NCBI RefSeq assembly: GCF_017744045.1
Contig: NZ_JAGHRD010000003.1
Origin: Pelagimonas sp017744045
GTDB taxonomy: Bacteria; Pseudomonadota; Alphaproteobacteria; Rhodobacterales; Rhodobacteraceae
Length of the DNA: 64,000 bases
Reading direction: 5' to 3' (one strand)
The notes beneath the pieces were generated by a model that saw nothing but the letters and a program-made list of their open reading frames with translations, searched no databases and was not told the DNA's origin. A program made the position numbers and the translations under genes. Of the stretch, positions 1 to 7,978 are shown piece after piece; the first letter of the stretch is position 1; the number at the start of each line of letters is the position of its first letter.

Positions 1-66
1 CAGCGCCCCTAACATTTAGCTCGCGGCTCCTCAAAACGCTCCGACAAAAACGCCCTACATGCTAAC

Positions 67-3000
67 CTAATACACCCGGCTCCCGATCAGATCGCCAATA
101 TGCTCCGGCAGGTCCTTCCACTTGGTCACCTCGCGCACGCGCGGGCCAAAGACGTGACGGGCCCGGTACGTCACAAGATCCGGGAACAGCCGCACCAGAC
201 GCGCCCGCCCCTCCCGGCCCAGCGTCGACACCGCCATACGCCCGGGGTAAAAGCTTTCGGCGGGCATGCCATTGGCAAACAGGATCTCATGGCGCTCCAG
301 CATCAGATGGAAATAGCTCACCTGCCGCTTGCCCAGCATCACCCGCGCCTGCCCGCCTTCCATCCGCGCCAAATGCCCCGCCTTGATCAAAGCCCGCGTC
401 CCACCGCGCCCCGGCAGCAACAGGCAATGTTGCGGTGACACGATCAGCGGCACCTCGCCCCCCGTCAATTTCGGAGAAATCCAGACCGGTCGGCTCTGCG
501 CCTCTTTCCTCAACCGGCTGAACGGCACATCTGACCGCTCGACATTCACAATCTCGCACAGACCGCGATCCATCGTCTGCACCAAATCCCCCGGACGCAG
601 CTCTTCGATCGCCACCTCCCCCTCAGCGCAGCGGATCATCGTGCCCTTGGCAAAGCAGATCACCCCGGTGTTTTCCACCGTGAACGACGACCCATCCGCC
701 GACGCCCCGGTAAAGCTCAGACCGTCGCCCACCGCGAACTGCGTGTTGTCCGAATAATCGACTCCATCCACCCCGTCATTGGACTGGTTCAGGACGCCGT
801 CATCGGCCAAATCCGCATGCAGCTCCCAGATATCATCGTAAAACCCGCTCAGGTCGATGAAATCATTGTTGCTGCTATCCCCGTCGCTCAGAGACCCGGA
901 ATTGCCAAAGTTGAAATCGGTGATCGTGTCGGCCCCGTCACCGACACTGTAGTTAAACGTATCGTCGCCATCGCCCCCCGTGAGCGAGTCATTGCCCTGC
1001 CCGCCGGTCAGGCTGTCATCCCCGGCCAAAGCCGAAATCGTGTCATGGCCGGTGCCGCCGATCAGCGTGTCCCCCTGATAGAGCCCGCCCGTATCATCCG
1101 CCCCTGTGATCGAATCGTCACCGCTGCCGCCATCGACGTAATCACCAACCCCGGATACTGTGCCGGTGCTGCCTTCAACCGTGTTGATGGTGTCATTGCC
1201 CGCACCACCATAGACCGTGTCGCCCAGCCCGTCATTGGCAAACCCGGACGAGATCAGATCATCGCCATCCCCGCCATAGATCAGATCATCCGCCCCGCCC
1301 GAGCTGATCGTATCATGGCCCGTGCCGCCATAGATCGTATCAACATTGGAATTGCCAACACTGTCGACACCCCAGGTCTCGATCATATCATCGCCGCCGC
1401 CCGCGTCGATATAAAGATCCGTCGCCCCCATGCTGGCATTCAGCGTGGCGTCCACCGTGTCATTCTGACCGGTCAGGATCAGGCTTTCGATCTGACTGAA
1501 TGAAATCGTATCCGCGCCGTTGGTGATGATCCCGGTCTCATGCCCGGTGAAGTCCACCGAGACCGCGCCACTCAGCGCGCTGAGGTCGATGGTGTCATTA
1601 TCCGTCGCGCCGCCTTCGCCACCGATAATGGTGACACCGGCATAACTGCCGCCGCCTGAATCGTATAAAAGGAACGTGTCGCTGTCATCACCGCCATCCA
1701 TCGTGGCGGCCCCGGTCCAACTGCTCAGCGTGTCATCACCCGCGCCGCCCAAAAGCGAATCCGCCCCATCGCCGCCAGCAATCACATCATCGCCAAGCCC
1801 GCCCGAAATCGTATCCGCGCCGCTGGAATTTGAGGCATCCGCCGCGCCCCAAATCTGGCTGCCGCCAATATCTGCGCTTGTCTCGGCAGACCAAGCCAGG
1901 GGCAGGCTGGCAGGGTCCGTGCTCCAGACCTCGCCGGACCCTTCATAGGCATAGACCGTGCCATCTTCGCCCAGGGATAGTCCAAAGACATCCGTGTCCC
2001 CTCCGGCGGGTCCCAGATTGGTCTCATTCGAGAAATTCCCGGCCCCATCAACATCATATTGATAGATAACGCCATTTGCGACGACCCAGGCCGTGCTGCT
2101 ATCGAGGATCAGGATATCCGTTGCAAAAGACTGAATTGTTCCGGCAGAAGTGCCTGCCAGAAAACCGCCCGCCCCATCGCTGGGGTAATAGGTCAACGCC
2201 CCGATGGCATCGTCATTGACATAAAGCCCGCCATTGGCATCCGACGTCAGAGACGCATGGGATTCCGCCCCGTCGGGCAAATCAATGACCAGAGTTTCCG
2301 CCCCGGTGACCGGATCAATCTCGTAGACACCTGCATTGGACGGCAGAAATTCGTCAAACACCACGCCATAAAGACTGCCATCGGGCGTGGTTGTGATATC
2401 GCCATAAGGCTCCAAACCACTTTGTAACAGCGTGCTGTCACCAGTGGCGGGCTCGTATAAATACAACTCACCCGCATCAGTGATCAGATAGCTTGCCGCC
2501 TGATCCGCGAAATCCCCATAGATCGTGTCATTGCCTGACCCGGCGGTGATCGAGTCACTGCCGCCCTGCCCTTCGATGATATTGCCATCATTGCTGACCT
2601 GATCACCGCCGCCATCGCTGGGGCCGGTGCTGTCATCATAGCCCAGGCTGATCGTGTCATCACCGGCCTCACCATCAACGGTGCCATCCAAGGGCACCAT
2701 GTCGATGGGCTCGGCATGAAAACTCTGCGTCAGGCTGTAATTCCCGGCAACCGAGCTGGTGATCTGGAACGAAACCACGGTGTTGGTTTCCATCGGATCA
2801 TTTTCAGCTTCTGCATCATGCAGCAGGATGACATCGCCATTGGTGGACTGCATCGCCCACATCTGGATATTGATGACCGATCCATCATCCAGCGTCGCGG
2901 TGGCATTATAGAGCGCAAGCTCTTCCATCTCTGTCGTCACCGGGCCTGACCCGGTGTCGAAACCCATCGTGTCGAGCAGATTGTTTTCAGCGATATCCGC

Positions 3001-3150
3001 GTTGAAATCATTGGACGTGGTGGTAAAGCTCATGGCCTGATCATTGATCGGGCTGCCACCGCTGCCATAGGTGCCCAGCACCGCGTTCAGATTGCCATCC
3101 AGCGCTGCAAAATTGCCCAGATACCAGCCGTAATGGGTGACCGTGCTCAT
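67..3150 (-). CDS. RTX calcium-binding repeat protein with C-terminal Hint domain
   Basis: Large acidic, Gly/Asp-rich protein of 1027 residues, probably secreted by a type I system. Residues 1-150 form an unassigned N-terminal domain. Blocks of GGxGxD-type nonapeptides (for example GGAGDDTL, GGTGHDTI) occur around 155-215, 445-500 and 600-780 and should bind calcium in parallel beta-rolls. Between the first two blocks, about residues 218-440, the repeats are interrupted by a propeller-like stretch with motifs such as TTTPDGSLYGV and SLGEDGTVYAY. A Hint (hedgehog/intein) domain starts at Cys832 (CFAKGTMI) and has the downstream SPQHC block with His908, the residues used in intein-type self-cleavage. 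Such Hint-RTX proteins are common in Rhodobacterales, but their role is not established. A G-rich Shine-Dalgarno precedes the ATG. There is no classical signal peptide, which fits type I export. Confidence 0.9.
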   Translation of the reverse strand: MSTVTHYGWYLGNFAALDGNLNAVLGTYGSGGSPINDQAMSFTTTSNDFNADIAENNLLDTMGFDTGSGPVTTEMEELALYNATATLDDGSVINIQMWAMQSTNGDVILLHDAEAENDPMETNTVVSFQITSSVAGNYSLTQSFHAEPIDMVPLDGTVDGEAGDDTISLGYDDSTGPSDGGGDQVSNDGNIIEGQGGSDSITAGSGNDTIYGDFADQAASYLITDAGELYLYEPATGDSTLLQSGLEPYGDITTTPDGSLYGVVFDEFLPSNAGVYEIDPVTGAETLVIDLPDGAESHASLTSDANGGLYVNDDAIGALTYYPSDGAGGFLAGTSAGTIQSFATDILILDSSTAWVVANGVIYQYDVDGAGNFSNETNLGPAGGDTDVFGLSLGEDGTVYAYEGSGEVWSTDPASLPLAWSAETSADIGGSQIWGAADASNSSGADTISGGLGDDVIAGGDGADSLLGGAGDDTLSSWTGAATMDGGDDSDTFLLYDSGGGSYAGVTIIGGEGGATDNDTIDLSALSGAVSVDFTGHETGIITNGADTISFSQIESLILTGQNDTVDATLNASMGATDLYIDAGGGDDMIETWGVDSVGNSNVDTIYGGTGHDTISSGGADDLIYGGDGDDLISSGFANDGLGDTVYGGAGNDTINTVEGSTGTVSGVGDYVDGGSGDDSITGADDTGGLYQGDTLIGGTGHDTISALAGDDSLTGGQGNDSLTGGDGDDTFNYSVGDGADTITDFNFGNSGSLSDGDSSNNDFIDLSGFYDDIWELHADLADDGVLNQSNDGVDGVDYSDNTQFAVGDGLSFTGASADGSSFTVENTGVICFAKGTMIRCAEGEVAIEELRPGDLVQTMDRGLCEIVNVERSDVPFSRLRKEAQSRPVWISPKLTGGEVPLIVSPQHCLLLPGRGGTRALIKAGHLARMEGGQARVMLGKRQVSYFHLMLERHEILFANGMPAESFYPGRMAVSTLGREGRARLVRLFPDLVTYRARHVFGPRVREVTKWKDLPEHIGDLIGSRVY

Positions 3151-3542
3151 GCCAGCCCCCTGTGCAAAATGCTATTCTTCGTCCACGAGGTCATTGCATC
3201 AGCCCCACATCCATCTGTGGGACAACAACCAGACACAACAGAGCCTTAGCCCGCCCCGGCAAACCTTGGGGCGCGGCGATCTCTCGCATTCCTGGCAGTT
3301 CCCACAATTTTGAAAGGCCGACCAAGGCCTTTCCCACCACCGTTCATGATTAGGTCAGCTCTATGAAAAAAGCCTTTCTTCCCCCGCAAGCAGGGCCGGA
3401 AATCTATGGGCAATATGAAGAAAACTTGAGGTTTGCAGAGTTTCACGACCAGCGCATTAGTGTTCGGCACCAGAATGTTACCCCCATTGCGTGCAAACTA
3501 TGATAATCTATCAGCATTGATTTCAACCCAAGGATATTTCCC
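3151..3542. other. 392-base intergenic region between divergent genes
   Basis: No convincing gene. It must hold the promoters of the divergent RTX/Hint and EEP-family genes. Two short perfect hairpins are visible: 3204-3221 (6-bp stem CCCACA/TGTGGG) and 3312-3333 (8-bp stem GAAAGGCC/GGCCTTTC, 6-base loop). Neither is followed by a T-tract, so they are not typical intrinsic terminators. A small open frame on the plus strand (3162-3353) has no recognisable features. Confidence 0.5.
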
Positions 3543-4808
3543 ATGGTCAATTACGTTCGCCTCAAGCGGCGCTATGGCTATTTCTCAGCCGGGGCCGAAT
3601 GGGCCAAATGGACGTCCGAGCGTTTGCTCGCCCTGCGTGCACAGATCGCCCGCGAGATCCCGCCCAAATCCGCCCGCGACACCCTGCTGATCGCCAGCTG
3701 GAACATCCGCGATTTTGGCAAATCCACCTTCAACCCCAGCCCCCGCCTGCCCGAAACCTCCTACTACATCGCCGAAATCCTCTCGGCCTTTGACATCATC
3801 GCCGTGCAGGAAATCGGCGACCTCGACCAGTTCGACCAACTGATGAAGCTCATGGGCAAAAACTGGGATTACATCATCTCCGACATGACCGAAGGCGCCT
3901 CGGGCAATGGCGAACGCATCGCCTTTGTCTTTGACACCAACCGCGTCTTCACCCGCAATGTCGTCGGCGAAGTTGTCTTGACCGAGGCCCGCGAAATCGG
4001 CGGCGACGCCACCACCGTCAAACTCCCCGCCGGCACCCAGCTTGAAACCGATGACGGCGTGCTGGATCTCGACAAGGGCGACCTGCTCCACCTCCCCGAA
4101 GGCCAAAAGGTCGTCGATCGCAAACAATTCGCCCGCACGCCCTTTCTTGTCGCCTTCCAGGCGGGCTGGTTCAAATTCACCCTCTGCTCGGCCCATATCT
4201 ATTTCGGCAAGGCCCGCGGCGCGAAATATGAACGCCGCGTCAAAGAGCTCGCTGCCCTGGCCCGCTTCTTCAAGGATCGCAGCGCCGACAATGACGAAAA
4301 CTACATCATCCTGGGTGACTTCAACGTCGTCTCCACCGAAGATGACACGATGAAAGCCCTGCTCGACAACGGTTTCTCCGTCCCCCAAGAGCTATGGGGC
4401 CTGGCCACCAACATGATGCGCAACGCCATCTATGACCAGATCGCCTTTCGCGTGAAAGAGAAAGAGCTCGAAATCCCCGATTTCGCAAATCACCCCAATG
4501 CGGGCGTGTTCAACTGCTTTGAAAACGTCTTTCGCGCCAATCACGATGATGGCGTGCCGCAGGGCGAGAGTTTTGACCATCTCACCGCCGAGACCTCGGA
4601 TTTCGCCCATTACCTGGACAACCTGCCCGCTGATAAGATCGAAAATTTCACCGAGGTCGAAAAGCGCGCCTATTACTGGCGCAAATGGCGCACCTGGCAA
4701 ATGTCCGACCACATGCCGCTCTGGGTCGCCCTGAAAACCGACTTCGCCGATGACTACCTGAAAGAAGCCATCGAACTCGCCGAACAAGACCTGGCCGAGG
4801 AAGGTTAG
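3543..4808 (+). CDS. Endonuclease/exonuclease/phosphatase (EEP) family protein
   Basis: 421-residue protein of the DNase I-like EEP superfamily, which hydrolyses phosphodiesters or phosphomonoesters with Mg2+. The motifs appear in the usual order: SWNIRDFG near residue 55, AVQEIGD near 88 (metal-binding Glu), SAHIYF near 218, LGDFNV near 258 and SDHMPLW near 390 (catalytic Asp-His). No signal peptide is visible, so a cytoplasmic nuclease or phosphatase is most likely. An acidic Glu-rich tail ends the protein. Codon use is strongly C-ending, like the gene before it. It is followed by a long palindromic repeat. The substrate cannot be told from sequence: nucleic acid, phosphoinositide-like lipid and other phosphoesters are all used in this superfamily. 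Confidence 0.85.
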   Translation: MVNYVRLKRRYGYFSAGAEWAKWTSERLLALRAQIAREIPPKSARDTLLIASWNIRDFGKSTFNPSPRLPETSYYIAEILSAFDIIAVQEIGDLDQFDQLMKLMGKNWDYIISDMTEGASGNGERIAFVFDTNRVFTRNVVGEVVLTEAREIGGDATTVKLPAGTQLETDDGVLDLDKGDLLHLPEGQKVVDRKQFARTPFLVAFQAGWFKFTLCSAHIYFGKARGAKYERRVKELAALARFFKDRSADNDENYIILGDFNVVSTEDDTMKALLDNGFSVPQELWGLATNMMRNAIYDQIAFRVKEKELEIPDFANHPNAGVFNCFENVFRANHDDGVPQGESFDHLTAETSDFAHYLDNLPADKIENFTEVEKRAYYWRKWRTWQMSDHMPLWVALKTDFADDYLKEAIELAEQDLAEEG

Positions 4809-4856
4809 ACCCCTTCGCACCCGCCAAATCACAGGACACCCCTCACTTCAAATCCC

Positions 4857-4979
4857 CCGGATTGCCTATAGCGTTTCCAGTTTTCGTTGAGTCAAAGCAT
4901 CAGCTTTCTGCGTTTGAGCCGTAGGCGAAAGGCAGCGAAAGCTGATCCAATACAAACTGGAAACGCTTTTGCAATCCGG
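4857..4979. repeat. 123-bp palindromic repeat element
   Basis: Long imperfect inverted repeat downstream of the EEP gene. The outer arms are CCGGATTGC (4857-4865) and GCAATCCGG (4971-4979). Inside them lies a perfect 14-bp pair, AGCGTTTCCAGTTT (4870-4883) and AAACTGGAAACGCT (4954-4967). A further inner pair surrounds ATCAGCTTTC / GAAAGCTGAT. The whole unit can fold into one long hairpin. It could be a small non-autonomous mobile repeat (MITE-like) or an intergenic palindromic family, and it may also stop transcription of the gene upstream. It is the only copy seen in the window. Confidence 0.65.
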
Positions 4980-5157
4980 TTCGCGCCCGACCCCGCCCTC
5001 GTCAAACCGGAGGTTTGCCTTCGGCAAAACGGCGGGCGCGAATTCGTCCAACGTCACAAAGTGTCTGAACGCTTGTGGTCCCAAACCCCAAACACCCAGC
5101 CTCCCCAGCCCACCCTCGGGCCCGGGCGCGCCCCTCCGTCGCGCCCCTTGCCACCCG

Positions 5158-5433
5158 ATGCGCTCTGCTAACTACTACCCACAGTTGCGTTTCGTGAAAG
5201 ACAAAGCAGTGCTTGCCTCATTTGACCCAAACTCCCTTGCTCAATGGGCCACCATCCTCGGCCTCCCCATCGCCCTGATCGGCCTCTACCTCGCTTGGCG
5301 CGGGTTGCGCAAACCCACCGCCAAAACCGTGAACACCGCCACCTCTAGCCAACGCATCCGCCAATCCGGCAGCCCGGACCGCGACACCACCAACACCACC
5401 TATGACTCCTCAGACGTGGATCAATCCGGCTGA
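5158..5433 (+). CDS. Small single-pass membrane protein upstream of TPR gene
   Basis: 91-residue hypothetical protein. A hydrophobic segment at about residues 28-48 (WATILGLPIALIGLYLAW) is a likely membrane anchor. It is followed by a basic stretch and a polar Ser/Thr/Asp/Gln tail ending SSDVDQSG. The stop TGA overlaps the ATG of the next gene (TGATG at 5431-5435), so the two are probably translationally coupled and act together. The tail resembles the start of the downstream protein (SSHVQQAGG), suggesting a shared short polar motif. The start is uncertain: the ATG at 5158 lacks a clear Shine-Dalgarno, and a GTG at 5194 is an alternative. Family not recognised. Confidence 0.55.
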   Translation: MRSANYYPQLRFVKDKAVLASFDPNSLAQWATILGLPIALIGLYLAWRGLRKPTAKTVNTATSSQRIRQSGSPDRDTTNTTYDSSDVDQSG

Positions 5434-6656
5434 TGTTGGGGGATAAGACTGACAACACCGTCACCGGCTCCAGCCATGTGCAACAGGCGGGCGGCAACAT
5501 CACCGGTATCTCGCCCGACCTGCATCGGGAGATGCTGGAAACCGCCCTCGCCGACCTGCGCAAGGATCTTGAGGCGAAACACGCCGAGGCCAGCCGCGCC
5601 GACCGGGCCGAACTCAAGATGCTCAACATGCAGGTCGACATGCTCAACACCCAAATCGCTGAATACCAACGCAAACTTGCCGACCCCGAGGCCTCCTACG
5701 CCACAGACCTCGCCCGCATCAACGACATCGCCGCCCGCCTCGACCGCGAAGCCAATCATCTCGGCGAAGAGAAAATCACCGCCGCCAAACAGGCCCTGGC
5801 CCGCTTCGACTACTCCGCCGCAGATGCCCTGTTTGAAGAGGTCAAAGCCCTCAACCAACTCGCCGTCGAACAGGTCGCCCGCGCCGAATACGGCCAAGGC
5901 GAAATCGCCGAAGCCCGCATCGACTGGCACAGCGCCGCTGCGCATTACCGCCGGGCAGCGGAACTGCATTCGACGTTGGCAACTTTGAATAAGGCACAAG
6001 ATTTTACACAACGCGCCGGAGACTACAACGCCGCTCTCCCCATTTCTCAGAAATACCTCGCCCTGGCCGAACAAGACTCTGCAGCCGAATTTGCAACCGC
6101 TTTGAATAATCATGCAGCTTTGTTACGAGCTATGGGACGTTATGATGAGGCTGAACCGTTTTTCAGGAAGGCGCTGAAAACTACCAAAAGAGAACTAGGC
6201 GAACGACATCCAGTCTATGCCGTTCGTTTAAACAATCTCGCAACGTTGCTTGAAACTAAGAAACGCTATGAAGAAGCGGAAACACTTTATCGTCTGACCT
6301 TGCAAATAGACCAAGAATTATTAGGGGAAAAACATGCAGGCTATGCAATCGACCTAAATAACCTCGCTACTCTTCTCGAAACCACAGGTCGCTACGAAGA
6401 GGCGGAGCCCCTTTTCAGGCAGTCTTTGCAAATAACCAAAGAAACACTTGGCGATAATCATCCAGACTATGCGCGAGCCTTAAATAACCTCGGAATGCTC
6501 TTCGCTCATCAAGAGAATTGGGCGATGGCAGAACCTCGAGTGTCTCAGGCTTACAGCATCTTCAAAAAGACCCTTTCTAACCGCCACCCAAGCACGCAAA
6601 CTGTGGCAAATAATCTTGACAAAATCCGCGAAAACCTCGCCAAGGAGCAGGATTAA
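5433..6656 (+). CDS. Tetratricopeptide (kinesin-light-chain type) repeat protein
   Basis: 407 residues. The N-terminus carries the polar motif TVTGSSHVQQAGGNITG. Residues about 25-150 are rich in Ala/Glu/Leu heptads and probably form a coiled coil. Residues about 215-395 hold four or so 42-residue TPRs of kinesin-light-chain type, with the hallmarks LNNLATLLET, RYEEAEPLFR and GDNHPDYA. The protein is probably a scaffold for protein-protein interaction, brought to the membrane by the coupled small protein. Base composition changes inside the gene: the part up to about 5970 has C-ending codons and is GC-rich, whereas the TPR part is clearly AT-richer. This may mean a mosaic or a recently acquired C-terminal half. 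No NTPase, TIR or nuclease effector domain is visible, so a defence role is only a possibility. Confidence 0.8.
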   Translation: MLGDKTDNTVTGSSHVQQAGGNITGISPDLHREMLETALADLRKDLEAKHAEASRADRAELKMLNMQVDMLNTQIAEYQRKLADPEASYATDLARINDIAARLDREANHLGEEKITAAKQALARFDYSAADALFEEVKALNQLAVEQVARAEYGQGEIAEARIDWHSAAAHYRRAAELHSTLATLNKAQDFTQRAGDYNAALPISQKYLALAEQDSAAEFATALNNHAALLRAMGRYDEAEPFFRKALKTTKRELGERHPVYAVRLNNLATLLETKKRYEEAETLYRLTLQIDQELLGEKHAGYAIDLNNLATLLETTGRYEEAEPLFRQSLQITKETLGDNHPDYARALNNLGMLFAHQENWAMAEPRVSQAYSIFKKTLSNRHPSTQTVANNLDKIRENLAKEQD

Positions 6657-6824
6657 CCTCCGCTAACCCATTTTAACCAAAAACATCCCCAACAAGAGCC
6701 TCAAACCCCGCCCTTCCCGGGCAATCCCCCCTAAACTCGGCTAGAATCGGACAGATTGCTTTGGCGGGCTTGACCCGGGGCCCCGGATCAGGGGGCAAAG
6801 CATGGGAGGCAATCTCCCCCAAAC

Positions 6825-6870
6825 GCGGGCGGTTTTGGACTGATTGCCCCGTTGCACTAAAACCGCCCGC
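6825..6870. repeat. 12-bp-stem hairpin in TPR-nusB intergenic region
   Basis: Perfect inverted repeat GCGGGCGGTTTT (6825-6836) and AAAACCGCCCGC (6859-6870) around a 22-base loop. It lies between the convergent TPR and nusB genes. It could end transcription of either, because the arms carry T4/A4 on the loop side, but no T-tract follows the stem. A second hairpin, GGTGGGG/CCCCACC with loop TTTCA, lies at 6908-6926 close to the nusB stop. Confidence 0.5.
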
Positions 6871-6944
6871 CCCGTTACCGGGCACCGAGCGGTTCGTTAA
6901 GACGTAGGGTGGGGTTTCACCCCACCGCCCGCATATCAGGGTTT

Positions 6945-7430
6945 TCAGAACGCCTCAGGCTGCGCTTCACGCGCCATATGATCCAGCACAGCGTTGACAA
7001 ATTTGGTCTCTTTCCCGTCTGGAAAGAACGCCTCGGCCACGCTGACAAATTCGACGATCACAACTTTAGGGGGAGTTTCCAGCGCCACCAATTCCGCCCC
7101 CGCCGCGCGGAACAAAGCCCGCAAGGTGGTGTCGATGCGATCAATTGGCCATTTGGCCACAAGGGCGCGGTCGGTCATCTGGTCGATCTTGGCCTGATAG
7201 CTCACCGCATTCTCCAAGAGTTTGGAAAACAACGAGATATCGCCATCCAGCATCTCGACCCCGGCCTCAAGTTCGGCCCCAAAACGGTAGTCGAGAAACT
7301 CCTGGCGCACCTTGTCCAGCGGCTGGCTCGACTGTTCCATCTGAAACAGCGCCTGCACCGCGAACATCCGCGAGGCGGATTTCATCTTGCGTTTCTGGTT
7401 GCCAGACAGGTTATCCCCAGGTTGTGTCAT
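6945..7430 (-). CDS. nusB: Transcription antitermination factor NusB
   Basis: 161 residues, all-helical NusB/RsmB-type RNA-binding protein. With NusE (S10) it binds boxA RNA and supports processive rRNA transcription. Recognisable blocks are SASRMFAVQALFQME near residue 18, IDRIDTTLRALFRAAGAEL near 95 and KVVIVEFVSVAEAFF near 120, ending with KFVNAVLDHMA. It is the last gene of a ribB-ribH-nusB unit and its ATG overlaps the ribH stop (ATGA at 7427-7430). This linkage with the riboflavin genes is common in alphaproteobacteria. Confidence 0.95.
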   Translation of the reverse strand: MTQPGDNLSGNQKRKMKSASRMFAVQALFQMEQSSQPLDKVRQEFLDYRFGAELEAGVEMLDGDISLFSKLLENAVSYQAKIDQMTDRALVAKWPIDRIDTTLRALFRAAGAELVALETPPKVVIVEFVSVAEAFFPDGKETKFVNAVLDHMAREAQPEAF

Positions 7431-7978
7431 GCGAGGTCAGGTCCCTTTGCGTCGCCCGCGATCTGGATCTCATCGGTGGCGGGCTGAAACCCCACCCCCT
7501 TGCGCGGACCGCCCCACTTACGCGCCAACGCCAACAAATGCAAGGCCGCCGCCGCCGCCCCACCACCTTTATTTTGCTCAGAAACCAAAGCCCGCACCCG
7601 CGCCTGCTCGTAATTTTCGACGGTCAAAATGCCGTTGCCGATGCACAAGCCTTGCAGGCCCAAAAGGGTGATCCCGCGTGAGCTGTCATTACAGACGGTC
7701 TCGTAATGCGTTGTTTCTCCACGGATAACGCAGCCCAAGGCCACGTAGCCGTCAAAATTGCTCATCCGTTCGGCGATGCCGATGGCGGTTGGAACCTCCA
7801 AAGCGCCAGGCACTTCGACAAGGTCCCAGGTCCCACCCGCGGCCTCGATCTCGGCCTTGGCACCGGCGACCAATTCGTCGGCGATGTCCTTGTAATACGG
7901 CGACACCACGATCAGAAACTTCACCGGCTTGTCGAATTCTGCACGCGGCAGAACATAGTGATTGATCGATCCCGCCAT
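7427..7978 (-). CDS. ribH: 6,7-dimethyl-8-ribityllumazine synthase
   Basis: 183 residues. It condenses 5-amino-6-ribitylamino-uracil with 3,4-dihydroxybutanone 4-phosphate to the direct precursor of riboflavin. Family motifs: VSPYYKDIADELVAGA near residue 25, VPGALEVPTAI near 58 and ALGCVIRGETTHYE near 82, whose His is the usual catalytic residue, then NDSSRGI and LCIGNGILT. The C-terminus from about 150 is an extension beyond the lumazine synthase core (GPRKGVGFQPATDEIQIAG). Its ATG overlaps the ribB stop (TGATG) and its stop overlaps nusB, so the three are one unit. Confidence 0.95.
   Translation of the reverse strand: MAGSINHYVLPRAEFDKPVKFLIVVSPYYKDIADELVAGAKAEIEAAGGTWDLVEVPGALEVPTAIGIAERMSNFDGYVALGCVIRGETTHYETVCNDSSRGITLLGLQGLCIGNGILTVENYEQARVRALVSEQNKGGGAAAAALHLLALARKWGGPRKGVGFQPATDEIQIAGDAKGPDLA

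Noticed and set aside
3585..4388. 267-residue open frame antisense to the EEP gene
   Set aside because: Shadow of a gene with clear EEP motifs; no Shine-Dalgarno or domain.
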